From positions 62,001 to 126,000 of the forward strand of contig JAYFQE010000009.1 of assembly GCA_034927345.1 (NCBI GenBank): 64,000 nucleotides of DNA. The letters run 5' to 3'. The position numbers were made by a program, and so were the translations under genes. The notes under the pieces were generated by a model. It ran no database searches. It had not been told where the DNA came from and saw only the letters and a list, made by a program, of their open reading frames with translations. Within the stretch, counting starts at the first letter, position 1; every line of letters starts with the position of its first letter. The DNA comes from JAYFQE01 sp034927345 (GTDB lineage Bacteria; Bacillota; Clostridia; Saccharofermentanales; UBA5734). Below are positions 1-8,992 of the stretch, in pieces.

Positions 1-935
1 TTTTCATAAAGCTGCGCAACCTCGGCAAGAATCGGCGCGACCGCCCGGCTTCTCTCTTCATCAATTCCCCAAGGTGAATGCCACCCCAGATAGGGTTCGC
101 AGCGTTGAAACGCCAGGGCTTCCTGCTCCATATAAGCCGCGGCATCCTCCAGATGCCTCCCGGCCGTTTCATGGAAATCGCCGGTAATCTCCCTCAAGAA
201 TCCGGGAGCCGCGGCGTGCGTCGAATGATAGATGTCAAAGCAATAGGCGTCCGCCAGGTCTCTGTCTTTTCCGGCGGTTGCATACGCCTCCGACCATTTC
301 CGCAAGGCCTGTATGCCTTCGTAGGCATACCAACCGCCTTCCTCCGGTTTATCCTTAATGGTTTTCGCATGTGACACGGCATCTTTCAAGGCATTGATCT
401 CGGCCTGTCTCGCGTTAAAAGGGTTTTTCTTTTCGCCAATCAGCACGGCGCCGAAAGCGGGGCATATGTCTATTGCCTGTTCGGCTCTGTCCCAGGCCTC
501 CGTGTGGTAACCGGCCATCTCAGGCCCCCAATACGAACCCCTGCCAAAAAAGATTTGCTTGTCTTGGTCATATCCGCAGACCACATCCCATTCGGCGCTG
601 GTCATAGCGTGCCATACGAGAGCCGGTTTTCCCGCGTCGATCTGCTCTCGGATCGCTGCAATCATTTTATCGGTCAGTTTTTCACCGTTCGGCCCGTAAC
701 AGGGGTATTCTTTATAGTCATATCCCAGCAGCTTGATCAAGTCCGGCGTCCACATCATCATGCAGCATGTCGGCCTGCTCGGGCAGCCGGTCGCGATGCG
801 AAACGCCGCTCCGGATATCCCCTGGATATACTCGGGTGTATAGGTTTCGCCAAGGAAATTCATGATAACCCGCACGCCCTCAAATAAAGGCTCTTTGACT
901 TTATACGGTGATACGCCTGTTAAAACTTTCATCAT
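1..935 (-). CDS. Papain-like (BtrH N-terminal/C39-like) protein, partial
   Basis: The reading frame is open on the minus strand from the start near 935 to the window edge, so the C-terminus is missing (about 311 codons seen). The ribosome binding site GGAGGG lies 3-7 nt before two adjacent ATGs (935 and 932), and either could be the start. No signal peptide is visible. The stretch GAAFRIATGCP near residue 35 and PALVWHAMTSAEWDVVCGYD near residues 85-105 resemble the Cys and the His/Asp-containing blocks of BtrH N-terminal or C39-like papain-fold proteins, which often act as acyltransferases or peptidases. The family assignment is from memory and moderate. Helical sequence follows. It stands alone, with a terminator-like structure upstream at 1051-1116 that belongs to the next gene. 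Confidence 0.55.
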   Translation of the reverse strand, partial: MMKVLTGVSPYKVKEPLFEGVRVIMNFLGETYTPEYIQGISGAAFRIATGCPSRPTCCMMMWTPDLIKLLGYDYKEYPCYGPNGEKLTDKMIAAIREQIDAGKPALVWHAMTSAEWDVVCGYDQDKQIFFGRGSYWGPEMAGYHTEAWDRAEQAIDICPAFGAVLIGEKKNPFNARQAEINALKDAVSHAKTIKDKPEEGGWYAYEGIQALRKWSEAYATAGKDRDLADAYCFDIYHSTHAAAPGFLREITGDFHETAGRHLEDAAAYMEQEALAFQRCEPYLGWHSPWGIDEERSRAVAPILAEVAQLYE

Positions 936-1050
936 TTTCCCTCCTCATCCATGATAGGCCCAAAGGGATCCGGATCTCATTGCACAGCTTTATATCTGCT
1001 TACATATTATCATTCACCCATATTTAACGATACAACATATCTGATTAAAA

Positions 1051-1116
1051 ATATGCTCCCCCCTGACGTCAGCAGACGAAGTAAGAGAACGTCTGAATCT
1101 GAAGGGGAGAGCATAT
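1051..1116 (-). terminator. Branched intrinsic terminator of the PKD-protein gene
   Basis: Outer arms 1051-1063 and 1104-1116 pair with one mismatch and enclose a second hairpin (CAGACG at 1073-1078 with CGTCTG at 1090-1095) and the palindrome CTGACGTCAG. Read on the minus strand the outer stem is followed by a run of T. It lies about 70 nt past the stop of the PKD-domain gene. Confidence 0.55.
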
Positions 1117-1186
1117 CTGTTTTAAAGCATATACATTTTTTACTCGAGCCATTATATCGTGTAATCATCAAGTAATGTGCCATAAT

Positions 1187-2866
1187 CTACTTGTGAATCA
1201 CAATGCTGCCGCCGCCGATTTCCTGAACATTGGAAGCATCGTCAGCTGTACCGGACATATTGTCGTAGATAATAACTTCATCAGCATCCCAGATTTTAAT
1301 GCGGAATTTATCCGGACTACCATCTGTGGCAAAGATGATAAAACCATAACCCTCGACACCATTAAGCGTTCCTGTTCCTTTATACTGTGCTTTTGAGCCG
1401 GCAACGACTAACCACTGGTAAGTTTCGCTGTGAAAATTCAAGTTGGCGACACGGAACTGGAATTCTGTTTGGCCAACAGGAACAGCTGCTCCTTTTTTAT
1501 ATTTGGAAACAAAACCGAATGATGCTTTTCCTGATAAACTTGGATCAGGAAGATATGCTCCAGGCAATGAATTTATCCAACCGCCACCCGTTACAAATCC
1601 GGCGCTTGGATCATAAATGACGATCTGGATGTCCTGTTGATTTGAGACGCCAGAATCATCATCGGCTACTGTTACCTTAACATTGTAAATACCTGCTGAT
1701 GAATAGGATTTATTAACACTGTAAGCATGAGGATTTGAACCGGATGAAACAGGGATCGATTCCGTGCCGTCGCCCCAGTCGATATTAATATTAAAGGTAT
1801 CGGCAACGCCTGGATCGGTCAATGTGCCGGATAATGTCAGTTGCCCGCCCATCTGGTAAATATTTCCGGCAGACGCCGGGGACACCGTCGGCAGATTGAG
1901 CGTAGGCGCTACGTTGTTGACATTTACAGCCGCTGTGCTAAATGCCTGGAGGCCATGTTCGTCAGTTACTTGCAGACCGACGGTCAAGCTGGCCGGGCCG
2001 TCTGATGCCGCTGCGGAGAACGTTGCCGTACTGCCGGATGTTTCATAAGTTGAATTGTTATCCAAATCCCATGCATAAGTCAAAGCATCTCCATCGGGAT
2101 CGCTGCTGCCTGCTGCATCTAAGACAATGCTGCTGCCTTCATCGACAGAATAAGGACCGTTTGCATTCGCAACAGGTGCTTCATTCTCAGGCCCGATAGG
2201 AGCATCGGCAATAACAACACAGTCATACCAACGTACGGCAGTAGAATTATTATCCCAAATATAGCCGCAATTGATGAGAGAAGTGTTGTTTAATCCTGTC
2301 TTAGAGACATCAGTCAATTCATTTCCATCAATAAAAATTCTTGATTCTCCCCCTGTAGCTGATCCGGACAAACCTTCGACTTCAATACAATACCATTTGT
2401 TCAATTCAATCGGCTGTCCTTGATTTGAAACAACGGTATTATGACCGCCATTATAGTACCGAAGAGCCCATTTTACAGTTCCGCCGACATTCCGGATCCT
2501 TGCTTCGGCCATGTATATGCCTGATAGATTATAGACGCCTAAAACAGCAGTTTCAGTTCCTGAAGCAGGAAAAGTCTTAAACATAACGTAGGATCTCATA
2601 CAGACATAATTCCGAGGCTCCAGGGTAAACCTGACTTGCGCATACTCACCGCTGGCATCGAGTATAGCTTTGTAAGTCCCATCGTGTGCATCACCGCTTG
2701 TCACTGCCGGGGTACCAACGACAGGATTCCATTTGCTGAAATCTCCGGTTTCAAATCCGTCTGTAAAAATCGTTTCTGCGCTGACTTGATTTGTTACCAG
2801 AATCGGAAATACGAATAATGCAATAGCCGTTAGAAGTACGAAAAATCTCTTCATCGATCGCGTCAT
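1187..2866 (-). CDS. Secreted LamG-like/PKD-domain protein
   Basis: 559 aa from ATG 2866, chosen because AAGGAGG sits 9 nt upstream; an in-frame ATG at 2923 lacks a well-spaced site. Residues 1-30 form a signal peptide (KRFFVLLTAIALFVFPILV, then a VSA cleavage-like site). Residues about 31-225 look like a concanavalin/LamG-type or polysaccharide-lyase-like beta-sandwich. Residues about 230-320 are a clear PKD domain (ANGPYSVDEGS, SSDPDGDALTYAWDLD), and about 330-425 a second PKD-like domain with NIDWGDGTE. The last ~120 residues start with FVTGGGWINS, a C-terminal module known from other secreted proteins. The protein is exported and probably binds cell-surface or extracellular polysaccharide. 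No LPXTG or lipobox is present. Function beyond adhesion or glycan binding is not clear. Confidence 0.8.
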   Translation of the reverse strand: MTRSMKRFFVLLTAIALFVFPILVTNQVSAETIFTDGFETGDFSKWNPVVGTPAVTSGDAHDGTYKAILDASGEYAQVRFTLEPRNYVCMRSYVMFKTFPASGTETAVLGVYNLSGIYMAEARIRNVGGTVKWALRYYNGGHNTVVSNQGQPIELNKWYCIEVEGLSGSATGGESRIFIDGNELTDVSKTGLNNTSLINCGYIWDNNSTAVRWYDCVVIADAPIGPENEAPVANANGPYSVDEGSSIVLDAAGSSDPDGDALTYAWDLDNNSTYETSGSTATFSAAASDGPASLTVGLQVTDEHGLQAFSTAAVNVNNVAPTLNLPTVSPASAGNIYQMGGQLTLSGTLTDPGVADTFNINIDWGDGTESIPVSSGSNPHAYSVNKSYSSAGIYNVKVTVADDDSGVSNQQDIQIVIYDPSAGFVTGGGWINSLPGAYLPDPSLSGKASFGFVSKYKKGAAVPVGQTEFQFRVANLNFHSETYQWLVVAGSKAQYKGTGTLNGVEGYGFIIFATDGSPDKFRIKIWDADEVIIYDNMSGTADDASNVQEIGGGSIVIHK

Positions 2867-2960
2867 GATTTTCAGCCTCCTTTTTGTACTCTGTAAACAA
2901 ATCCTTTTAAACGTTTGATTCATTGACTTATAACATCGCCCTCCTTTCCCGGAACAAACA

Positions 2961-2990
2961 AAACCGACCTAAAGACAATCAGGTCGGTTT
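2961..2990 (-). promoter_or_regulatory. Terminator-like hairpin in the leader of the PKD-protein gene
   Basis: A perfect 10-bp inverted repeat (AAACCGACCT at 2961-2970, AGGTCGGTTT at 2981-2990) is followed on the minus strand by a T-rich run. It lies between an extended -10 box (TGCTATAAT, 3057-3065) and the ribosome binding site of the PKD-protein gene, so it would act as an attenuator in a leader of about 150-190 nt. Upstream of it the leader can form GGCT-GTGA-AGCC with a GNRA-type loop. The aptamer class, if any, is not recognised. Confidence 0.5.
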
Positions 2991-3056
2991 CGCTATTGGC
3001 TCTGCCTAGAAAAAGCGTCCAAATAACTTCTTGGCTTCACAGCCACCTTCTTGCTC

Positions 3057-3065
3057 ATTATAGCA
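3057..3065 (-). promoter_or_regulatory. Extended -10 promoter for the PKD-protein gene
   Basis: On the minus strand the sequence is TGCTATAAT, a perfect extended -10 element. A good -35 box is not seen, which is usual for extended -10 promoters. Transcription would start near 3050 and give a long structured leader. Confidence 0.45.
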
Positions 3066-3288
3066 CGATATTTGATCATTGGTGAGGAATTAATCAGGCG
3101 ACTCGCAATAATTTAAAAAACACCCGTAATATCGACAACCAGGCGATTTCGACTGCCTGACCTAATCGAATATTTCAATTTTAAACATAAATATATTAAT
3201 ATGTATAAATCATAGAAAACGATGCTTCTTGCCACAACGCAGGCTCATTCGGCCGGCGGGAAACGCCGCCGATGTCATGATCTGCGCA

Positions 3289-3795
3289 TTAGCCGATCAG
3301 TTCGATGCTGAGAACCTTGTCTAAATTTACGTTATCGCCTGGCGGATCGAGGTATTCGTCGGAATTTTGCCATATTACCTTGACTTTCTGACCGATGTCC
3401 AGCGTCTCGACCTCGACACCGGGATATTTCAAAACGAAGAAATCGTATGTCGTGCCATCGTCGCCAAGGATGCTGACATGCAGATAATCGCCCCACTCGT
3501 ATCCTTGGAACGTGCCGGTCAGCGTATTGGCCCCGGATATCACGGGTGCGGTTGCGCCGGTTGTCGTTATCGTGGCGGTTATCGTCGTTGGTTCTGCAGA
3601 TGCGGTCTGAGTTGTCGGGGCCTGCGTTGCGGTCTGGACTGTTGTCGGGGCGGTGGTCGGGATTATCGTAACTGCGGCTGTCGTGTTCAGAGCAGCAGCC
3701 GTCGTTTCAACAGACGGCGAAAAATGAGAAAGGTAAGAACAGGCGGTGAGGAGCAAAGATAAACTGAGCAATGCGATGATTAAAATTCTTTTCAT
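3289..3795 (-). CDS. Lipoprotein with Thr-rich linker
   Basis: 168 aa. GGAGAA lies 5-6 nt before ATG 3795. Residues 1-19 are a lipoprotein signal ending in the lipobox LTAC, with Cys19 as the lipidation site. Residues about 30-90 are a low-complexity Thr/Ala/Pro linker. Residues about 95-168 form a small beta-rich domain (GTFQGYEWGDYLHVSILGDD, then a segment GQKVKVIW) that looks OB-fold-like. I do not recognise the domain family. It should be anchored to the outer face of the membrane. It is upstream of, and on the same strand as, the PKD-protein gene but is separated by about 420 bp with its own promoter, so co-transcription is unlikely. Confidence 0.75.
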   Translation of the reverse strand: MKRILIIALLSLSLLLTACSYLSHFSPSVETTAAALNTTAAVTIIPTTAPTTVQTATQAPTTQTASAEPTTITATITTTGATAPVISGANTLTGTFQGYEWGDYLHVSILGDDGTTYDFFVLKYPGVEVETLDIGQKVKVIWQNSDEYLDPPGDNVNLDKVLSIELIG

Positions 3796-3877
3796 ATCAA
3801 TTCTCCATTTGTCTGTTTAGTCTGCCATTTCTTCACTTTCAGTATATCATTCAATAAGCGCCTTCTTCAAACGTATC

Positions 3878-3906
3878 TTGCCGGAATTTTCATGGCGTGT
3901 TAAGAT
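3878..3906 (+). promoter_or_regulatory. Sigma-A-type promoter upstream of the 69-aa ORF and ABC-2 exporter
   Basis: TTGCCG (3878-3883) and TAAGAT (3901-3906) are separated by 17 bp. Transcription would begin near 3913, about 30 nt before the small ORF. Confidence 0.5.
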
Positions 3907-3943
3907 AACCTGACACTAACGATGAAAGGTGGTGAGAGGCATC

Positions 3944-4153
3944 ATGCAGTCTGTTGATTTGCGTGCTAAGGAATTATTTCCCGGCAGCGATATCGTACGT
4001 AAATACACTTATAAAATAGCAGGCATCAGGGATACGTATACCCTTTTGGCAAGAGCGAACCATACGCTCGCAATGGATTTTGCCATTTTAGGGGATCAGT
4101 GTGCCCATTTTCCTGAGAAGATTGTTTTGAATGCCTGTTACCACATAGAATAG
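3944..4153 (+). CDS. Small protein or leader peptide of unknown function
   Basis: 69 aa from ATG 3944; GAGAGG lies about 3-8 nt upstream within a longer purine stretch, and a GTG at 3929 is an alternative start. The sequence is not hydrophobic and has no signal or membrane segment. It contains a Cys-His-containing tail (GDQCAHFPEKIVLNACYH). I do not recognise a family. A strong intrinsic terminator begins 30 nt after its stop, and the ABC-2 exporter genes begin 28 nt after that terminator. The order promoter, small ORF, terminator, exporter suggests translational control of read-through, but a stand-alone small gene is also possible. Confidence 0.5.
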   Translation: MQSVDLRAKELFPGSDIVRKYTYKIAGIRDTYTLLARANHTLAMDFAILGDQCAHFPEKIVLNACYHIE

Positions 4154-4182
4154 CAGCTAGTCTGCTCCTTTATGTTTGAACA

Positions 4183-4218
4183 CCCTGTGCAGTCAAAATA
4201 ATCTGCACGGGGTTTTTT
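4183..4218 (+). terminator. Intrinsic terminator between the small ORF and the ABC-2 exporter
   Basis: Arms CCCTGTGCAG (4183-4192) and CTGCACGGGG (4203-4212) pair over 10 bp with one G-T pair and are followed by six T. No second promoter is evident between it and the exporter genes, so it may work as an attenuator. Confidence 0.85.
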
Positions 4219-4245
4219 ATATTCAAATGTAGAGGAGAATATTTT

Positions 4246-5019
4246 ATGCATACCAGTAAATATATCATGACAGCCAAGACCGCTTTGCGAGGTCAAACCA
4301 ACGGCGGGATTGTCTACATGATCCCGCAAATAATCTTGAAAATCATCTATCTCGTACCGCTGTTATTTATCTGGCGCATACTATCGGGAAATGGGATAGA
4401 TGTAGGCATGAGTTTGTCCCAGTTGTTAAGCTACACATATATGAATGCTTTATTAACCGATTTACTGGTAGTGAAAACCTATATGTCCGATTGGGATTAT
4501 GACAGCAAAAGCACGGCTTTATTTACCCGCCCGATGCCCGTGTTCGGCCAAGTCATTTCACGTACGGTCGGCGAATGGGTTCCGACGCTGCTCTTTTTTT
4601 CGGCGCCGATGCTGGTTATAGCTCCGCTTTTCGGAATACAAATCATCCCAAGGACATTTTGGTTTATACCGTCCTTGTTATTATGCGTATCCCTCGGCTT
4701 TGCTTTCGAATTTCTATTTTTCTGCGTCACCATAAGGCTCAGGAACGTTGCATGGCTGACGCAGGTAATCCGGTCGGCGATCGTTTCATTTTTTTCAGGT
4801 ACTGTAATTCCCTTTAAGATATTACCGTTCGGGCTAGACCAATGGATCAGCTATCAGCCTTTCGGAAGCCTGGGCGGCGCGCCTTTATCTTTGTTTATTG
4901 GCACGGCGGAACCCGGACAAATCATTTTTATGCAAATATTCTGGAATATTGTCATCTGGAGTATGGCAGCCGTATGGTTCGGCAAATCAAAAGAAAGGAT
5001 GGTGAGTTTCGGTGGGTAA
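4246..5019 (+). CDS. ABC-2 type exporter permease, subunit 1
   Basis: 257 aa; AGAGGAG lies 8-9 nt before ATG 4246. Six hydrophobic segments are spread over residues about 25-250 with a short N-terminal cytoplasmic part. The size and layout match the COG4587-type permeases that pair with COG3694-type (DUF990-like) permeases and COG4586-type ATPases. The gene overlaps the next one by 8 nt, showing translational coupling. The complex would be an inner-membrane exporter made of two different permeases and an ATPase dimer. The substrate is unknown. Confidence 0.8.
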   Translation: MHTSKYIMTAKTALRGQTNGGIVYMIPQIILKIIYLVPLLFIWRILSGNGIDVGMSLSQLLSYTYMNALLTDLLVVKTYMSDWDYDSKSTALFTRPMPVFGQVISRTVGEWVPTLLFFSAPMLVIAPLFGIQIIPRTFWFIPSLLLCVSLGFAFEFLFFCVTIRLRNVAWLTQVIRSAIVSFFSGTVIPFKILPFGLDQWISYQPFGSLGGAPLSLFIGTAEPGQIIFMQIFWNIVIWSMAAVWFGKSKERMVSFGG

Positions 5020-5851
5020 GATGACGCTTGGCCGGTATATAAAACTTTTGGGGATATATGCAAAAATGGATTTGGCATCGATCCTGCGCGATACCAAATT
5101 CATGGCCGTTGTTATTGTTTCAGAAATATGCGCCAACATATCCTCGATATCCGGCGTATTTCTGCTGGCATGGAAATTTGGCGGTATTGGCGGGTTAAAT
5201 CAATTCGAAGTGCTGTTTATGCTGGCTTACGGCAACATCGTTATGGGCGCGCTAAACGCCATGGGCGGCTGCAACGCCTTGTTTCCGAGCAGAATTATCG
5301 GCCGCGGACAATGGGAGCACATGTTTATCATGCCGCTGCCATATCCTGTACAACTGACGATAGGCATATTCCCGTTTACAAGCTCAAGCAATTTGATTTC
5401 CGGTATTGGTTTAATGAGCGTTGCGGTATGCCGTTTGGAAATGATATTGCCGTGGTGGTGGATTTTGTCCCTGCTTGGAAATATTCTGATCAGCATGGTC
5501 ATCATGGTCGGGCTTTCTTACTTCGCTTCCAGTTTCGCGTTTTATGCTCCGGTTCAATGCGAGGAACTATCCAGCGTAGTTATCTACAGCATAGAACACA
5601 CCATGACATTTCCCCTTTCCGGTATGCCGCTGTATATGAAGCTGCCGCTGCTGACTATTTTTCCGGCAGGACTTATGGCATGGCTGCCTACATTGATTAT
5701 CTTCGGCAAAGTGCCGGCCGCCGCAAATTTTTACCCTATCCTGTTCGCGGTATTGATATCGCTCTTAGCGGCCCATTTTTTTCAGAAAGGATTTAAATAT
5801 TATGTTAAAAAGGGAATTAACCGTTATGTGTCAGGCGGACACCGCCGTTGA
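5012..5851 (+). CDS. ABC-2 type exporter permease, subunit 2 (DUF990-like)
   Basis: 279 aa from GTG 5012, or 276 aa from ATG 5021; AAGGATGGTGAG lies just upstream of both. Six membrane segments are visible. It belongs to the second permease family of the same three-gene exporter and shares the gene order permease-permease-ATPase. Its end overlaps the next gene by 26-50 nt depending on which start that gene uses. Confidence 0.8.
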   Translation: MGKMTLGRYIKLLGIYAKMDLASILRDTKFMAVVIVSEICANISSISGVFLLAWKFGGIGGLNQFEVLFMLAYGNIVMGALNAMGGCNALFPSRIIGRGQWEHMFIMPLPYPVQLTIGIFPFTSSSNLISGIGLMSVAVCRLEMILPWWWILSLLGNILISMVIMVGLSYFASSFAFYAPVQCEELSSVVIYSIEHTMTFPLSGMPLYMKLPLLTIFPAGLMAWLPTLIIFGKVPAAANFYPILFAVLISLLAAHFFQKGFKYYVKKGINRYVSGGHRR

Positions 5852-6812
5852 CGTGAATAGCGTCACTAAAATATTCACTCAATGGCAGCGTGAAAACGCA
5901 GGAAGGGAACTGCTAAAAAATTTACTTAAACCACAAAAGAAAATGATTCATGCCTTGGACGATGTTTCATTTACTGTCGGCCGCGGCGAATTTGTCGCCT
6001 ACGCCGGACCAAATGGCGCGGGTAAAAGCACCACGATGAAATTATTGGCGGGCATGCTCCAGCCGACCGAAGGCAGTATATCGGTACTGGGACTGTCGCC
6101 GGAAAAAGACCGGATTCATTTAATGTCAAAGTTAGGCGTCCTGTTCGGGAACCGTACGGAATTATGGTGGGATCACCCGGTTTCACAGAGCTTTGAATGG
6201 AAAAAGGTTGTCTGGGATATTCCAAGCGATGTTTACAAGCGCAATCTGGATCGGGTGATCGATCTTCTCGATATAGGAGACCTCATGAAGACCTTTGCCC
6301 GCGAGTTATCTCTCGGTCAGCGTATGAGAGCCGACCTTGCCATGATGCTGCTGCATTCGCCGGATCTGATCCTGCTTGACGAACCGACTCTGGGACTTGA
6401 CGTCGTGGCCAAACGGCAGATGATTGAATTTCTCAAAAAAATGAACCGTGAAAACGGTGTGACAATCATCGTCACAAGCCATGATATGGACGATCTTGAG
6501 GAGATGGCTAAACGGGTTTTTATGGTTGCCGGCGGAAAAATCGTCTATGACGGCTGCTTTGACGGCCTGCGTGATATTACCGGCAATCTGACGCGATTGA
6601 CCATCACAACCGAGGGCGTCGTTCCTGAATTGGAGCATGGGCGACTGATTAAGAATGAAAAAAGCGTGTTTGAGTTTGAGGTGGACCTTGCTAAAACGCC
6701 TATTAAGTCGTTGCTCAAACGACTGTCTGAAACAGAGGGCATCAAAGATGTGGAAATTAAAAAAGCGCCGATCGAGCAGGTGATCGCTGAGCTCTATAAA
6801 AAGTGGCGATAA
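5802..6812 (+). CDS. ABC-2 type exporter ATPase
   Basis: 336 aa from ATG 5802, or 328 aa from ATG 5826; both have purine-rich upstream sites and both overlap the previous gene. Walker A is GPNGAGKST (residues about 69-77), the ABC signature is LSLGQRMRADL, and Walker B is LILLDEPTLGLD with the His switch in TSHDMDD. The extended N-terminal part before Walker A and the ~80-residue C-terminal extension fit the COG4586 type. It drives the two permeases encoded just upstream. Confidence 0.88.
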   Translation: MLKRELTVMCQADTAVDVNSVTKIFTQWQRENAGRELLKNLLKPQKKMIHALDDVSFTVGRGEFVAYAGPNGAGKSTTMKLLAGMLQPTEGSISVLGLSPEKDRIHLMSKLGVLFGNRTELWWDHPVSQSFEWKKVVWDIPSDVYKRNLDRVIDLLDIGDLMKTFARELSLGQRMRADLAMMLLHSPDLILLDEPTLGLDVVAKRQMIEFLKKMNRENGVTIIVTSHDMDDLEEMAKRVFMVAGGKIVYDGCFDGLRDITGNLTRLTITTEGVVPELEHGRLIKNEKSVFEFEVDLAKTPIKSLLKRLSETEGIKDVEIKKAPIEQVIAELYKKWR

Positions 6813-6862
6813 AAACCCTATCAAATACATTTACGCCTCCCTGATTCCGTGTTATGCTTTTG

Positions 6863-6877
6863 AGCGGCATTGCCGCT
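6863..6877 (+). terminator. Weak hairpin after the ABC-2 exporter operon
   Basis: AGCGGC and GCCGCT form a 6-bp stem with a 3-nt loop followed by TTTATC-like sequence about 50 nt past the ATPase stop. The T-run is short, so termination is only plausible. Confidence 0.35.
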
Positions 6878-6927
6878 TTATCAGATGAAAGCGCATAGCC
6901 GGGGGTAAGCTTTATGGGGGAGACTGT

Positions 6928-8979
6928 TTGATTATGGCGGCTTTAGACACCGGCCACTTGTTTACGCTTTCGTTGATCTTTTATGGCCTGGCGGCTTTAA
7001 CGGCCTTGATTCTGGTCCGGAAACCGAAACTGGGCAATACTCTGGCCCAGGCGGCCAACCTGCTGGGCGCCGCTGCCGGTTTGGGCGCCGCGTTGGTCCA
7101 TCTGCTGGGAAGGCAGCCGGACAGGGTTCTGGCTGAATTGCCGTCGGCGGCTCCTTTTCTGTCCCTGACCGTAACGCTGGACAGCCTCTCGGCATTTTTC
7201 TTGCTCGGTTTATCGATCCTGACTTTCTGCGTGGCTCTTTATTCGATATCTTATATGACGCATTATTGCGGCCGTTACAATGTCGGCGTTTTTAACGCGC
7301 TCTTCGCCTTGTTTATCGCCGCCATGGCGCTGGTGCTGACCTCGGGCAGCACGGTTCTGTTCCTGATCGCCTGGGAGGCGATGTCCATCTTATCCTATTT
7401 TCTGGTCGTCTTCGAGTCGGATCAGGAGGATAATCTGCGCGCCGGCTCTCTTTACCTGATCATGACCACCATCGGCACCGCTTTCCTGCTGTCTGCTTTC
7501 CTGCTGCTTTTCCATTATACCGGCAGCTTCAGTTTAAACGGCGATTTCACGATGATACCGGCGGTGGGCCGGAATGTTCTGTTTCTAATGCTCTTGATCG
7601 GCTTTGGCATCAAAGCCGGCGTCGTGCCGCTGCACATCTGGCTGCCCCGGGCTCATCCGGCCGCGCCAAGCAATGTCTCGGCTTTGATGTCCGGCGTCAT
7701 GCTCAAGACGGCTATTTACGGGTTGCTGCGCTTCGGTCTGGTTGTTCTGGGCGCCGGCGAAACCTGGTGGGGACTGCTCCTGCTGGCAATCGGCGTCGCT
7801 TCCGCGCTGATCGGCGTTTGCTTCGCCTATATCGAAGGCAATATCAAACGCTTGCTGGCTTACAGCAGCATCGAGAATGTCGGCATTATCCTGATTGGAC
7901 TGGGCGTCGGATTCATTGCCGCCGCGCAGGATGAAAAGGAGATCGCGGCGGCGGCTATTGCCGCCGCGCTGTTCCATACTCTGAACCATACGCTTTTCAA
8001 AGGCAGCCTTTTTTTAGGCGCCGGCTCGATCCACTACGCGCTGCATACCAAAGATCTGGAAGAAATGGGCGGCTTGATTAAACGCCTGCCGGTTACCGCC
8101 TGCCTGATGTTAGGCGGATCACTGGCCATTTCAGCTATGCCGCCGTTCAACGGCTTTGCCGGCGAATGGCTCATCCTGCAAGCCATTTTTCTAAGTTTTC
8201 AGCCGGGAAATCCCGGCGTCAATCTGGCGCTGATGCTTACCATCGCGTCTTTGGCGCTCGCCGGCGCCCTGGCGGCAGCTTGTTTTCTGAAACTATTCGG
8301 CGTGGCTTTCCTGGGCCGCCCGCGCAGCCTTAAAGCCGCCGACGCCAGGGAAGTGCCGGCGCCTATGTTGACCGGCAGCGGTATTCTGGTTGTCCTTTGC
8401 CTGGTGCTGGGCCTGTTTCCGACGTTGTTTCTTCACCTGGCTGATCCGGTTGTCGCCGGCTTGACCGGCGTCGGCTTGAATGGAATGATGCAGGGTTGGC
8501 TCAACCTGCAGACCGGATCAACCGGATCCGGCAGCCCTGCCGTCTTCACGCCGGTTCTGGTTTTGGCCGCGTTAGCCGGCATTATTGTCCTGAGCCTGAT
8601 CGTGATCCGACTGATCGGCGGCCGTTATATCGAGCGCCGGTACGGTACCTGGGACTGCGGCTTTGAGGCTTTGAACGCCCGGATGCAATACAGCGCCATG
8701 GGATTCGCCAAGCCTATCCGGATTGTGTTCCGTTTCCTGTTCCGGCCGACCCGTGAACTGAAGGTGGGCGGCAGCCTGGCCTATCACCCGGAACGTTTGG
8801 AATATACGGTTCATACCGAGTCGCTGATCGAGAAGTACCTGTACGAGCCGTTGATTGTTTTTGTCCGCAAAACTTCAATCAAGGCTCGGGCGACCATCCA
8901 AACCGGCAGCATCCGCCGTTACCTGGCGTACATGCTGCTGGCTTTACTGGCGGTCATGCTTTATAACATTCTTTATTGA
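6928..8979 (+). CDS. hyfB: Antiporter-like membrane subunit of hydrogenase-related (Ehr) complex
   Basis: 683 aa from TTG 6928 (5 nt after GGGGGAG); ATG 6934 is an equally plausible start. This is the HycC/HyfB subunit, a homologue of NuoL/M/N proton-translocating subunits. About 14-16 membrane segments are present. The conserved Glu in FLIAWEAMS and the Lys in GFGIKAGVVPLHIWLP, both needed for proton movement in the family, are kept. The C-terminal stretch with GTWDCGFE is typical of HyfB. It starts a tightly packed six-gene operon. It is the largest membrane subunit and probably couples electron transfer in the peripheral arm to ion pumping. Confidence 0.9.
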   Translation: MIMAALDTGHLFTLSLIFYGLAALTALILVRKPKLGNTLAQAANLLGAAAGLGAALVHLLGRQPDRVLAELPSAAPFLSLTVTLDSLSAFFLLGLSILTFCVALYSISYMTHYCGRYNVGVFNALFALFIAAMALVLTSGSTVLFLIAWEAMSILSYFLVVFESDQEDNLRAGSLYLIMTTIGTAFLLSAFLLLFHYTGSFSLNGDFTMIPAVGRNVLFLMLLIGFGIKAGVVPLHIWLPRAHPAAPSNVSALMSGVMLKTAIYGLLRFGLVVLGAGETWWGLLLLAIGVASALIGVCFAYIEGNIKRLLAYSSIENVGIILIGLGVGFIAAAQDEKEIAAAAIAAALFHTLNHTLFKGSLFLGAGSIHYALHTKDLEEMGGLIKRLPVTACLMLGGSLAISAMPPFNGFAGEWLILQAIFLSFQPGNPGVNLALMLTIASLALAGALAAACFLKLFGVAFLGRPRSLKAADAREVPAPMLTGSGILVVLCLVLGLFPTLFLHLADPVVAGLTGVGLNGMMQGWLNLQTGSTGSGSPAVFTPVLVLAALAGIIVLSLIVIRLIGGRYIERRYGTWDCGFEALNARMQYSAMGFAKPIRIVFRFLFRPTRELKVGGSLAYHPERLEYTVHTESLIEKYLYEPLIVFVRKTSIKARATIQTGSIRRYLAYMLLALLAVMLYNILY

Positions 8980-8992
8980 AAGGAAGGCTGAC

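Noticed and set aside
951..1175. A 74-codon plus-strand frame
   Set aside because: No ribosome site, no family resemblance, and it covers the terminator of the opposite gene.
2961..3065. Cyclic di-GMP-I riboswitch before the PKD protein
   Set aside because: A GGACGC string and a GNRA loop are present, but their order and spacing do not fit the aptamer and the GCAAACC part is missing.
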